Positions 56,629 to 64,000 of a stretch of DNA of 64,000 bases are shown piece after piece (positions within the stretch are counted from its first letter, which is position 1; every line of letters starts with the position of its first letter). Made by a program: the position numbers and the translations under genes. The notes under the pieces are model-generated. The model did no database searches and was not told the DNA's origin. It saw nothing but the letters and a program-made list of their open reading frames with translations. The stretch comes from JBBROS01 sp965260935 (GTDB lineage Bacteria; Pseudomonadota; Alphaproteobacteria; Acetobacterales; Acetobacteraceae): the NCBI GenBank assembly GCA_965260935.1, contig OZ253374.1:4092001-4156000 (forward strand), read 5' to 3'.

Positions 56629-57420
56629 CTAAGCCGCCGCCCCGCCTTTGCCGGGATGCCGTCCGGCCCGTTGCGGGATGAACAGGATGCAGCCGACGAT
56701 CAGCGCCACGAGCACGGCGGATGCCTCGAAGCGCCCCAAGGCGAGGCCGCCGTCGGCGAGCGGCTTGTCGAGGAAGTCCCCGACCGCGGCGCCGAGCGGG
56801 CGGGTCAGGATGAACGCCGCCCAGAACAGCGGCACCCGCGAGATTCGCGTGTAGAAATACAGCCCGGCCACGACGGCCAGCCCAGCGCTGAACACCAGGG
56901 CGGCGCCGCCGTAGCCGAGCCCAGTGTCGTCGGCCATCCAGTCGCCGAGCGCCGTGCCGAGCGTCTGCGAGAACATGATCGTCGCCCAGTAGAACATCTC
57001 GACCTTGGGGGTCGTCACCGTTTCCACCGAAACCGAGCCGAGCGCCCAATACCAGACGCCCAGCGTCGCCATCAGCAGGGTGAACAGCAGCGTCGAGCCG
57101 CCGAGATAGCCGATGCCGAGCGAGCGGTCGCAGAAGTCGGCCATCGTGGTGCCGACGGTCGTGGTGGCGACGATGGCGATCCAGTAGACGAACGGGTGGA
57201 ACCGCTTGGCGGTGATCTGCGCGCCGATGGCGGCGACGAGAATGACGGCGAAGAACGCTGTGCCGGCGAGGTATCCCCAGCCCAAGGTCATCGTCACCGC
57301 GTCGCCGCCGGTTTCGCCCAAGGTCGTGGCGAAGATCTTGATGATCCAGAAGCCGAGCGTGACCGCGGGAACTTTGCTGACGACGTCCTCAGCAATCCGG
57401 TTTCGAGTCATGCTATTCAT
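56629..57420 (-). CDS. COG4705 membrane protein, paralogue 1
   Basis: 263 residues from ATG 57420 (AAGGA ribosome site; a TTG two codons earlier is also in frame). About eight membrane segments. Four internal repeats share W-x9-G-x4-D: Trp at 25, 80, 145 and 200, Gly at 35, 90, 155 and 210, Asp at 40, 95, 160 and 215. Repeats 1-2 and 3-4 are each 55 residues apart, 2-3 is 65 apart. Function unknown; the intramembrane Asp residues suggest an ion- or metal-linked transporter. Same strand as, and 120 nt downstream of, the YdcZ gene. Confidence 0.8.
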   Translation of the reverse strand: MNSMTRNRIAEDVVSKVPAVTLGFWIIKIFATTLGETGGDAVTMTLGWGYLAGTAFFAVILVAAIGAQITAKRFHPFVYWIAIVATTTVGTTMADFCDRSLGIGYLGGSTLLFTLLMATLGVWYWALGSVSVETVTTPKVEMFYWATIMFSQTLGTALGDWMADDTGLGYGGAALVFSAGLAVVAGLYFYTRISRVPLFWAAFILTRPLGAAVGDFLDKPLADGGLALGRFEASAVLVALIVGCILFIPQRAGRHPGKGGAAA

Positions 57421-57540
57421 GGTCAATCCTTCTCAAAGGCGGGAAGCGTGATCCGGCATTGCGGCATCACGAGGAAGGCAGGTTGCAGCGCCTGCTTGCG
57501 GCCTCGGGCGGTTTGACGCCGTTGCCGAATGAAACCGGGA

Positions 57541-57987
57541 TCAAAACAGCGACACCAGGACGACGCCCACGATCATCAGCGCGACCCCGGCCAGACGCCC
57601 GGCGCCAGCCGTGTGCTGCTGGAAGCCGAGCAGGCCGTAGTGGTCAAGCAGGACGGAGCAGACGATCGATGTTGTAACCGTCAATCCGGTGAACAGCGCG
57701 GCGCCCAGCGCCGGAGCGGCGTAGGGCCGGGCGATAAAGATCGCGAACCCAGCGAAACCGGCGAACCAGCCCCACCAAGGCACGCCCGCCGCCTTGTCCG
57801 CCGTCAGCCTGAGCTGTCCCGTCACCCAAGCGGCCAACAACGCGCAGGCGAAGCTCAAGCCAAGGCTGATGACAGCCACCAGGAACGGCCGCCCGAGCGC
57901 CTTGACCAGCCCTGCCGTCAGGCCCGACTGGACCGGGTTCAGGCCGCCGGAGACGATTGTAAGAAGAAAAAGAAAGGCTTGCTGCAT
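57541..57987 (-). CDS. YdcZ/DUF606 DMT-superfamily transporter
   Basis: 148 residues from ATG 57987 (GAGGAC ribosome site), five membrane helices. The N-terminus QQAFLFLLTIVSGGLNPVQSGLTAGL and the PWWGWFAGFAGFAIF segment are typical of DUF606, half-size drug/metabolite transporters that are often paired. It lies 10 nt after the sensor kinase gene and is likely co-transcribed with it; a second, truncated copy is at 63057-63323. Confidence 0.82.
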   Translation of the reverse strand: MQQAFLFLLTIVSGGLNPVQSGLTAGLVKALGRPFLVAVISLGLSFACALLAAWVTGQLRLTADKAAGVPWWGWFAGFAGFAIFIARPYAAPALGAALFTGLTVTTSIVCSVLLDHYGLLGFQQHTAGAGRLAGVALMIVGVVLVSLF

Positions 57988-57997
57988 CCATTTGTCC

Positions 57998-59365
57998 TCA
58001 GGCGCGGGCGTCGATCGCGAAGCTGACCCGCAGCCCAGGCCCGGCGTCCTGCAGGCGCAGCGCCGCTCCGTGCAGCTCCGCGACTGCGGCAACGAGGCTG
58101 AGGCCCAGGCCGTTGCCCGGCGTCGTGCGGCTGCGCTCGCCGCGGTAGAAGCGATCCGCGAGGCGCGGTAGGTCCTGCGCCTCCACGCCGGGGCCATCGT
58201 CGTCGACGGTCAGGCACGCGACGCCATCCTGGCCGCGGGCCAGGCGCACGCCGATCCTTGTGCCCGGCGGCGTATGCCGCAGCGCGTTTTCCACCAAGTT
58301 GGCGACGGCCTGCGTCAGCAGCTCCTGGTCGCCGCGGACGACGATGCCCGGCTCGATTTCGGCAGCGAACGTGTGGCCCGCGTCCTCGGCGTCGAGCAGA
58401 TAGGCGTCGGCGACGGACTCGGCGACGGCGCTCAAATCCACGTCGCGGAACCCGGCGCGCGGCGAGGCGCCCTCCACCTGCGCGATCCGCAACAAGGCGG
58501 AGAACGTGTCGAGCAGCCCTTCCGCCTCGCGCACCGCGCCCTCGACCGCCGCCTCGTACTCCGATACCGACCGCGCGTGCGCCCGTGCGCCTTCCAGGCG
58601 TTGATACAGGCGCGACAGCGGCGTGCGCAGGTCGTGCGCCACGTCGGCGCTGACCTGGCGCAGGCTGTCCATCAGGGCGCCGATGCGGTCCAGCATACGA
58701 TTGAGCGTGCCGGCCAGGCGGTCCATGTCGTCGCCGGTGCCGCGGACCGGGATGCGGCGGGACAAGTCTCCGCCAATGATCGCCTCCGCGGTGCGCGAGA
58801 TGGCGTCCACCCGGTTCAGGAACGCCCGGCTGAGCAGCGCGCCGCCGCCGATGCCGAGCAGGGCGGCAAGGCCGACCGCCCAGGACAGTGCGGCGGCGAC
58901 CGCCTCCTCCACCTCGTGAATGCGCCCGAGGTCGTCGCCGACCTGGAGCAGCGCTCCGCCGCCCAGATCGGCCGTCAAGGCGCGCACCCGCTCCGGAACG
59001 TCGTCCTCGTCGCCAGGCTCGGACACGTCGCGGGTGCTCCAGCCCGGCCGCACCGTGCGCTCGGGCGGCATGTCGCCCGCCAGGCGGGCGCCGTCCGGTC
59101 CTTGCACCAGGTACTCGAGCGCGCCCACGCCCCGGTCTCGGGCGCGGACGAGGGCGCGCAAGCGGTCCAGGCCGCCGGCGCGGAACTCGTCCTGCAGGAA
59201 CGCCGTCTCCGTCTCGATCCGCGCCTGCATCTGCTTCTCGAGCTCCGAGCGCGCGGCGAGGAACACCGCGGCGCCCAGCACGAGCGCCGAGACAGCGAAC
59301 ACCGCGAGGTAGAGCGCGGCGAGCCGGAAGCTCGCCGTGCGCAGAAGCCTAACCGCCTGGCGCAC
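57998..59365 (-). CDS. two-component sensor histidine kinase (EnvZ/QseC-like)
   Basis: 455 residues. Two membrane helices (about 15-37 and 155-178) bound a periplasmic sensor of about 115 residues; HAMP at about 180-230; HisKA H-box DVAHDLRTPLSRL with phosphoacceptor H244; and an ATPase domain with N-box VANLVENALRHTPPG, DDGPGV and GNGLGLSLV. Phosphorylates the adjoining OmpR-type regulator. The GTG start overlaps the regulator stop by 17 nt. The acidic periplasmic loop (GDEDDVPER) may bind cations. Confidence 0.93.
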   Translation of the reverse strand: MRQAVRLLRTASFRLAALYLAVFAVSALVLGAAVFLAARSELEKQMQARIETETAFLQDEFRAGGLDRLRALVRARDRGVGALEYLVQGPDGARLAGDMPPERTVRPGWSTRDVSEPGDEDDVPERVRALTADLGGGALLQVGDDLGRIHEVEEAVAAALSWAVGLAALLGIGGGALLSRAFLNRVDAISRTAEAIIGGDLSRRIPVRGTGDDMDRLAGTLNRMLDRIGALMDSLRQVSADVAHDLRTPLSRLYQRLEGARAHARSVSEYEAAVEGAVREAEGLLDTFSALLRIAQVEGASPRAGFRDVDLSAVAESVADAYLLDAEDAGHTFAAEIEPGIVVRGDQELLTQAVANLVENALRHTPPGTRIGVRLARGQDGVACLTVDDDGPGVEAQDLPRLADRFYRGERSRTTPGNGLGLSLVAAVAELHGAALRLQDAGPGLRVSFAIDARA

Positions 59366-60032
59366 GCAGCACGTAGCCGGAGCCGCGGACGGTATGGATC
59401 AGCTCAGGATCGCGCCCGCCGCGGGAGAGCTTGCCACGCAGCCGGCTGATGTGCGTCTCGACGATGTTGGTTCTGGGGTCGAAGTAGAAATCCCACACGC
59501 CTTCCAGCAGCATGGTCCGCGTCACGACCTTGCCCGCGTGACGCAGCAGGAACTCCAGCAGGCGGAACTCGCGCGGCTGCAGCTCGATGCGCTCGCCGCC
59601 GCGGGTGGCGGTGCGGCGCAGCAGGTCGAGCTCGAGGTCGGCTGCGGCCAGCGTGGTGGGAACGTCGGAGAGAGGCGGGCGGCGGGCGAGCGCGTTGAGC
59701 CGGGCCAGCAGCTCGGCAAAGGCGAACGGCTTGACCAGGTAGTCGTCGCCGCCCGCTTCCAGGCCTTGCACCCGGTCGCCCACGCCGCGCAGCGCGGTCA
59801 GGAACAGCACCGGCGACTTGACGCCCGCGCCGCGCAGGGTGCGGACCAGGCCGAGGCCGTCGATGCCGGGCAACATGCGGTCGACGATCAGCACGTCGTA
59901 CTCGCCGCCGCCGGCCATCAGCAGGCCGTCCCGCCCGTCCGGCGCGTGATCCGCCACGTGGCCGTGCTCGCGCAGGCCGCGGGCGACATAGGCGGCGGTT
60001 TCGGCGTCGTCCTCGATCACCAGCACCCTCAT
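59349..60032 (-). CDS. OmpR-family response regulator
   Basis: 227 residues from ATG 60032 (GGGAGA just upstream). Receiver domain with acidic pocket D8/D9, phosphoacceptor D51 (LIVDRMLPG), T79 and K101; winged-helix DNA-binding domain from about 130 with LTPREF-like LQPREFRLLEFLL and the recognition region NIVETHISRLRGKL. Probably controls its neighbours (PepSY, YdcZ and COG4705 genes), as is common for PepSY-linked systems. Target sites are not known. Confidence 0.94.
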   Translation of the reverse strand: MRVLVIEDDAETAAYVARGLREHGHVADHAPDGRDGLLMAGGGEYDVLIVDRMLPGIDGLGLVRTLRGAGVKSPVLFLTALRGVGDRVQGLEAGGDDYLVKPFAFAELLARLNALARRPPLSDVPTTLAAADLELDLLRRTATRGGERIELQPREFRLLEFLLRHAGKVVTRTMLLEGVWDFYFDPRTNIVETHISRLRGKLSRGGRDPELIHTVRGSGYVLRAPGG

Positions 60033-60231
60033 GCCGGCGTCTCCCATCCCTGCCGTCGCCGGAGCGGCAGGCCGGCGACTTCGCCCACGTCCAGTGCGGA
60101 CGAGACATACGGCAAGACAGGCGCGCGGCTGCCTGGAAGACGGAAGCCGGAGATGGAACGGACATTCATGGAGGGATCATTCGGCAAGGGAGACAAGCCG
60201 CGACCGACGGCGGCCGCGGCTCGATCCATGT

Positions 60232-60558
60232 TCAGTCGTTGTCGTGCTCGCCGGCATAGGTCGCCGTGACTTTGCCGGTCTGGGCGTTCACCAGAACGGT
60301 CTTGACGCCTTGCTGGCCGACAATCTCGACCTCGAAATTCGCGACGCCTTTCTCCTGCCGCAGGTCGGCGCTGGCGGCGCGCCCGCCGGCTTGCTGCTCC
60401 GCCGTCGTGACCGCCTGCTGCAGCGTTACTTGGGCGTTGGCAAGCGTTGCGACATCGTTCCGGCGCTCGCTGCTTTCGCTTGCATAGGCGATCTCGGCGG
60501 TGACGCCGAGGCCGATAAGGGCGACGAGTGCGAGTGGTGCGGCATACTTGGCGTTCAT
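60232..60558 (-). CDS. periplasmic PepSY-domain protein
   Basis: 108 residues from ATG 60558 (AAAGGA ribosome site). Signal peptide about 1-26 (ending AYA). PepSY domain follows: VTLQQAVTTAEQQAGGRA, then GVANFEVEIVGQQGVKTVLVNAQTGKV, shown in part. PepSY proteins are small extracytoplasmic domains often under OmpR/sensor kinase control and tied to envelope stress or metals. A 199-nt gap leads to the regulator gene. Confidence 0.88.
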   Translation of the reverse strand: MNAKYAAPLALVALIGLGVTAEIAYASESSERRNDVATLANAQVTLQQAVTTAEQQAGGRAASADLRQEKGVANFEVEIVGQQGVKTVLVNAQTGKVTATYAGEHDND

Positions 60559-60683
60559 GTCTTTATATCCTTTGGCGTTCAGTCCGCGGCGGCGAGGTGC
60601 CGTCCGCTGCAACGGACAATAGGCACGGGCAGGTTGGCGGGCTTTGGACGGCACTATACGGCTTGCCAACCTGCCGCGCCGTT

Positions 60684-61508
60684 TCACCCGGCGACTGGTC
60701 CCGGAGCCGGCGTCGCCGCCTGTTTGTTGCGCCCAATGCTCAGATAGGCCACCAGGGCCACGATGACGACGAGGAACAAGGCGCTCGTCCCCGTCGTGCC
60801 GAGGCCCAGGCCGCCATTGGCCAACGGCTGCGACAGCAGGTCGCCCAGGGACGCGCCGAGCGGCCGGGTCAGGATGTAGGCGAGCCAGAACGCCAGCACG
60901 GCGTTGAGCCCGAACGCGTAATAGCCGAGCGTGACGGCCGCGATCATGGCCCCGAACAGCATTGCCGATACGCCATAGCCGAGAGCAAGCTGCTCGCCCG
61001 CAAGGTCGCCCGCCGCGGTGCCGAGGGCGAAGGTGAACAGGATGGCCGCCCAGTAGAACAGCTCGCGCGTCGTCGTGGTGATCGAGTGGATCGAGAGCGT
61101 CCGCTCGCTTGCATGCCAAGCGGCGAACGTGGCGGCCAAGGCGGCGGCAAACACGCCGGTGCTGATGAACAGGCTGACGCCGAGATTGTCGGTCAGGTTG
61201 TCCGTGATGAGCGTGCCGACCACGCTGATGAACACCACTGCCAGCCAGTAAAGGGAGGGAACGTAGCGCCGGGCGCGGAGCTGGGCGGCAAGGGCGGCTG
61301 CCAGCAGCGCGGCCATGACAACCGAGGTCCCGCCCAGGCCGAAGTTCAGCTTGACGTTGAGGAAATCGGCAAAGGTCTCGCCCACGGTGGTCGCCATGAT
61401 CTTGATGATCCAGAAGACCAACGTGGCTTCCGGAACTTTGTTCAGCATCGCTTGGGCGGGCAGTGGCGCCGAGCGCCGCACCGGGGCTGCCGGATGACTG
61501 AGGGGCAT
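60684..61508 (-). CDS. COG4705 membrane protein, paralogue 2
   Basis: 274 residues from ATG 61508. Same fold as the protein at 56629-57420: four W-x9-G-x4-D repeats with Trp at 33, 88, 153 and 208, Gly at 43, 98, 163 and 218, Asp at 48, 103, 168 and 223. Spacing 55/65/55 is identical in both paralogues. The best-matching stretches are KVP-x-x-TL-x-FWIIKI-x-ATT-x-GET and TRPLGA-x-x-GD. An upstream start would add an Arg/Pro-rich non-conserved part and was rejected. First gene of the block. Confidence 0.82.
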   Translation of the reverse strand: MPLSHPAAPVRRSAPLPAQAMLNKVPEATLVFWIIKIMATTVGETFADFLNVKLNFGLGGTSVVMAALLAAALAAQLRARRYVPSLYWLAVVFISVVGTLITDNLTDNLGVSLFISTGVFAAALAATFAAWHASERTLSIHSITTTTRELFYWAAILFTFALGTAAGDLAGEQLALGYGVSAMLFGAMIAAVTLGYYAFGLNAVLAFWLAYILTRPLGASLGDLLSQPLANGGLGLGTTGTSALFLVVIVALVAYLSIGRNKQAATPAPGPVAG

Positions 61509-61580
61509 GGACGTTGGCTCCGCTTTGATGTTTGCGGAAAGCACTCTGCTACGAGTCACATTGCGTTGCCTTGGCTTCAG

Positions 61581-61598
61581 CATTGGGAAACCCCAATG
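61581..61598. promoter_or_regulatory. perfect 7-bp stem hairpin/operator-like site upstream of COG4705 paralogue 2
   Basis: CATTGGG (61581-61587) and CCCAATG (61592-61598) form a perfect inverted repeat around AAAC, 73-90 nt before the paralogue 2 start, in a 263-nt gene-free gap between divergent genes. It could be a binding site for the response regulator or another dimeric regulator. Confidence 0.35.
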
Positions 61599-61771
61599 TC
61601 CGGCGTCCGCTCGATGGCAGAACGGGCCTGGAGCCCGAGGCCAAGGTTGAGGCCCGATTGAGCCGGCTATACGGATCGGCAATGTTCGCGGTAAGCCGGT
61701 GACGGATCGTTCCGTCCGGATTACTGCCAGGCCCGCCGCACGCGCCCGACATGCGGCGGAGACCCGTCGCG

Positions 61772-62377
61772 ATGCCATGGAACACCCATTTATTCTTGCT
61801 GTTGAACGCGGCTGCCCAACCTGGCCCGGCCGCCCTGTTCGCCGCCGAAACCCTGGCATCCGGCCCCGTGCTGCTGGCGCCCGTGCTGCTGGCCTGTCTT
61901 TGGATATGGGGGCGTGCGGACCGGCGCCCGACCTTGCTCGCCGTCGCCGCCGGGCTGTTCCTTGGGCAAGCGTTGAACGTGCTGCTTGGCTTTGCTTGGT
62001 ACGAGCCGCGCCCGTTCATGGCCGGGGTGGGCCGCACGTGGCTCGCCCACGTCGCCGACAACGGGTTCCCGAGCGATCACGCCACCCTGGCCTGGAGCCT
62101 GGGGCTTGGCTTGATCCTGACCGGCGCGTCCTGGTTCTGGGGCCTCGCGGCGTGTGTCGCCGGGATCGCCGCCGGGTGGGCGCGGGTCTACCTGGGCGTG
62201 CATTTTCCCGTCGATGTCCTGGCCTCGGTCCCGGTCGGCTTCGCTGCCGGAACTGCTGCGCGACTGGCGCTGCGGCCGGTGCGGATGTGGCTGGCGCCCC
62301 CGGTGGAGCGCTTGTATGGAGCGGCAATCGGACGATTGCCCGCCAGCCTGCCCCTGCCGCGCCGGACGCGGCCATGA
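61772..62377 (+). CDS. PAP2-family phosphatase, BcrC/YbjG-like undecaprenyl-diphosphatase
   Basis: 201 residues from ATG 61772 (GGAGA site nine bases upstream), about five membrane helices. PAP2 motifs: WYEPRPF, FPSDHAT and RVYLGVHFPVDV. The first motif lacks the usual Lys seven residues before Arg-Pro (Gly instead) and the second has SDH in place of SGH, both as in BcrC/YbjG enzymes that recycle undecaprenyl diphosphate at the outer face of the membrane. Overlaps the next PAP2 gene by 4 nt. Confidence 0.85.
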   Translation: MPWNTHLFLLLNAAAQPGPAALFAAETLASGPVLLAPVLLACLWIWGRADRRPTLLAVAAGLFLGQALNVLLGFAWYEPRPFMAGVGRTWLAHVADNGFPSDHATLAWSLGLGLILTGASWFWGLAACVAGIAAGWARVYLGVHFPVDVLASVPVGFAAGTAARLALRPVRMWLAPPVERLYGAAIGRLPASLPLPRRTRP

Positions 62378-63060
62378 CGCTCGCTCCGGGGTGGGGCCGC
62401 GCCGTTTCCTGCTCGGAGGCGATGCTGGCCTGCGCCGTCGCCGTGATCGCGTTCGCGATCTTCCTGGTCATTGCCTTGGCGGTCGCCTCCGGCGCGACGC
62501 ACGGATTCGACGCCGCGGCGCTGCTTGCCTTGCGTGATCCAGCCGACCCGTCCCGCCCGTTTGGCCCGGCCTGGCTACAGGAAACGGCGCGCGATTTCAC
62601 CGCGCTCGGCAGCAACGGCGTGCTGGTCGCCCTGACGGCCGCCGGGGCTGGCTTGCTGGCCCTTGCACGCCGACGGGCGGCGGCATTGCTCTTGCTCGCG
62701 ACGTTCTGGGGCGCGCTCATCATCGAGTCGGCCGCGAAGCTGGTTTTTGAAAGACCCCGGCCGGAGCTGGTGCCGCACGCTGCCCGCGTATTCACCACAT
62801 CCTTTCCGAGCGGACACGCCACCGTCTCAGCCGCGACCGGCCTCGCCGTGTCCATGATGCTGGCCGACGCACGGCCCGAGCGGCGGTTCAGGCTCTTGGC
62901 CGCGGGGTCCGCTGCCTGCCTGGTTGCCGTCATCGGCGTCAGCCGCGTGTATCTCGGCGTGCATTGGCCGACGGATGTGGCGGCCGGCTGGGCGTTGGGG
63001 ATAGGCTGGGCTGCCCTGTGCTGGGTGGCGCTCAGCCGCGGGGTCTCCTTCGGCTGCTAA
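62374..63060 (+). CDS. PAP2-family membrane phosphatase
   Basis: 228 residues from ATG 62374, overlapping the previous stop (ATGA). Complete PAP2 signature: K-x6-RP (KLVFERPRP), PSGHAT and SRVYLGVHWPTD. It is a lipid phosphatase of the PgpB/phosphatidic acid phosphatase type rather than BcrC type, so the two adjacent enzymes probably act on different substrates. Its last four bases overlap the end of the truncated YdcZ gene on the other strand. Confidence 0.87.
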   Translation: MTLAPGWGRAVSCSEAMLACAVAVIAFAIFLVIALAVASGATHGFDAAALLALRDPADPSRPFGPAWLQETARDFTALGSNGVLVALTAAGAGLLALARRRAAALLLLATFWGALIIESAAKLVFERPRPELVPHAARVFTTSFPSGHATVSAATGLAVSMMLADARPERRFRLLAAGSAACLVAVIGVSRVYLGVHWPTDVAAGWALGIGWAALCWVALSRGVSFGC

Positions 63061-63323
63061 ACCGCGATAGTGCGGCGCGACGAAGCCGCCCAGTACGGCA
63101 TGTGGCGCACTCCGTCCGTCGTGGGCAAGGGGCGCGGCATGACGGCATAAAGCAACAGCAGCACCGCCACGATCAGGCCGAACGAGACCAGGCTGGCGAG
63201 CCATGGGTTGATCAACGACTTGTAGAGCTGGCCATTTATGGGCACGCCGATCGCCTGCATGACGCCGGCGGCGAGCACCAACGGGTAAATCCAGGCGATA
63301 CTCGTCAGGTTTCTCCATTGCAC
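63057..63323 (-). pseudogene. truncated YdcZ/DUF606 transporter
   Basis: 88 residues matching the first three helices of DUF606 proteins (AGVMQAIGVPINGQLYKS, then NPWLASLVSFGLIV and PRPLPTTDGVRHMPYWA), after which the frame runs into SSRRTIAV and stops. Family members are about 150 residues, so the second half is missing; the PAP2 gene occupies its place from the other side. Probably a gene broken by deletion, though a short functional protein cannot be excluded. Confidence 0.65.
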
Positions 63324-63350
63324 AAGGGATCAGCCGGCGGCATTGCCGGG

Positions 63351-64000
63351 TCAGGGCGCAAGCGCCAGGGCGGCGAGGGCCAGCGCAAGCGCCGGCGGCA
63401 TCGCCAGCGCGCCGAGCTTGAGGAAGCGCCAGGCGCTGACGGCGTGGCCCTCGCGACGCAGCGCCTGCAGCCACAGGATGGTGGCCAGCGATCCGGTGAC
63501 GCTCAGGTTCGGCCCGAGATCCACGCCGACCAGCACGGCCGCCCGCACCGTCTCGGGCACGTGGGACGCCCCCAAGGCGCTGCCGGCCACCAGGCCGGCT
63601 GGCAAGTTGTTGACCAGGTTGGACCCGAAGGCGACCGCGGCGCCGGCAGCCCACGCCGCCTCGACTGCCGAGCGCTGCGCCGAAGCTTCCAGCAGCCCGG
63701 ACAGGGCGCGGGTCGCCCCGGTCTGGTTCAAGGCCTCCACCAGCACGAACAGCCCGGCGACCAGCGGCAGCACGCCCCAGGAGATGCCGCCCAATATATC
63801 GCGCCAGCGCGGGACCGAGGCTTTGAGAACAAGAAGCGCGGTTGCAACGCCGGCCACGAGCGTCGGCCATCCCAGTTGCAAGCCGAACCCGGACGCCGCC
63901 AGGAGGGCGATGCCCGCCCCCGCCAAGCCCAGGGCCGCCGTCCTGCCGCCGGGCGGGAGCGTGACAGGGTCGATGTCCAGGCTAACCGGGCAGCGCAACG
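63351..64000 (-). CDS. ArsB/anion-permease family transporter, C-terminal half (5' end outside window)
   Basis: At least 215 residues of the C-terminal half of an ion-transporter-superfamily permease. SWGVLPLVAGLFVLVEAL and GSNLVNNLPAGLV followed by LVGVDLGPNLSVTGSLATILWL are typical of the ArsB/NhaD/SLC13 group; the last is the hallmark of ArsB-type proteins. Export of arsenite or an anion is likely, but the substrate depends on the missing half and partner genes. It ends 27 nt after the start of the truncated YdcZ gene. Confidence 0.78.
   Translation of the reverse strand, partial: LRCPVSLDIDPVTLPPGGRTAALGLAGAGIALLAASGFGLQLGWPTLVAGVATALLVLKASVPRWRDILGGISWGVLPLVAGLFVLVEALNQTGATRALSGLLEASAQRSAVEAAWAAGAAVAFGSNLVNNLPAGLVAGSALGASHVPETVRAAVLVGVDLGPNLSVTGSLATILWLQALRREGHAVSAWRFLKLGALAMPPALALALAALALAP

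Overview
The window is gene-dense, high-GC DNA from an alphaproteobacterium, most likely Acetobacteraceae (Rhodospirillales). This rests on the fused aroK-aroB gene, the alphaproteobacterial rpmH-rnpA-yidD-yidC-engB-argB order, the rpsB-to-fabZ housekeeping run, a GC-rich double hairpin of a kind I associate with this family, and frequent GTG/TTG starts. Nearly all of it is chromosomal core. I see no rRNA, tRNA, CRISPR array, prophage or intact insertion sequence, and no gene-free gap over about 280 bases.

Layout. 1-412: start of a multiheme cytochrome c operon (minus). 579-6742: a tightly overlapping minus-strand operon with a thiamine-diphosphate enzyme of the pyruvate oxidase type, an enolase-superfamily dehydratase, a membrane protein with a 137-residue internal duplication, a gluconate-2-dehydrogenase subunit 3-like protein and a GMC flavoprotein. 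A divergent SMP-30-type lactonase lies beside it, so the block looks like a sugar/sugar-acid oxidation module. 7832-12758: aroKB (minus), then a 47-codon membrane peptide, xerD, a renalase-like flavoprotein and accA, with three 53-bp hairpin repeats just before accA. 12944-16685: a family 2 glycosyltransferase facing a PIG-L deacetylase, a methyltransferase and an orphan amino-acid-type binding protein. 16694-29022 (minus): fabZ, lpxD, skp, bamA, rseP, dxr, cdsA, uppS, frr, pyrH, tsf and rpsB, joining translation, isoprenoid/phospholipid synthesis and outer-membrane biogenesis; lpxA and lpxB do not follow fabZ.

29181-35108 (minus): yihY, a GNAT gene and the macromolecular-synthesis group rpoD-dnaG-yqeY. 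35188-41271 (plus): carA with an extra N-terminal helix-turn-helix-like segment, an SDR, a VapBC/FitAB toxin-antitoxin pair, then carB. 41341-45906 (plus): greA, threonine dehydratase, a DUF1194 protein, a GNAT protein and a DHA2-type MFS exporter whose upstream region holds a repeat-like palindrome. 45926-50970 (minus): an OBAP/DUF1264 protein, argB, engB, yidC, yidD, rnpA and rpmH, with a clear sigma-70 promoter for rpmH.

51137-64000 is accessory. It holds a kinase-like stub with only a phosphoacceptor helix, two Rossmann-fold enzymes with export signals, an acyl-CoA dehydrogenase/CoA-transferase pair, a decayed aldolase-kinase relic, and a two-component/PepSY cluster flanked by two paralogous COG4705 membrane proteins with fourfold internal symmetry. 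Two PAP2 phosphatases, a truncated YdcZ transporter and the C-terminal half of an ArsB-like permease end the window. The best candidates for undescribed biology are the duplicated His-rich membrane protein in the dehydrogenase operon (2858-3859) and the COG4705/PepSY/two-component cluster (56629-61508).
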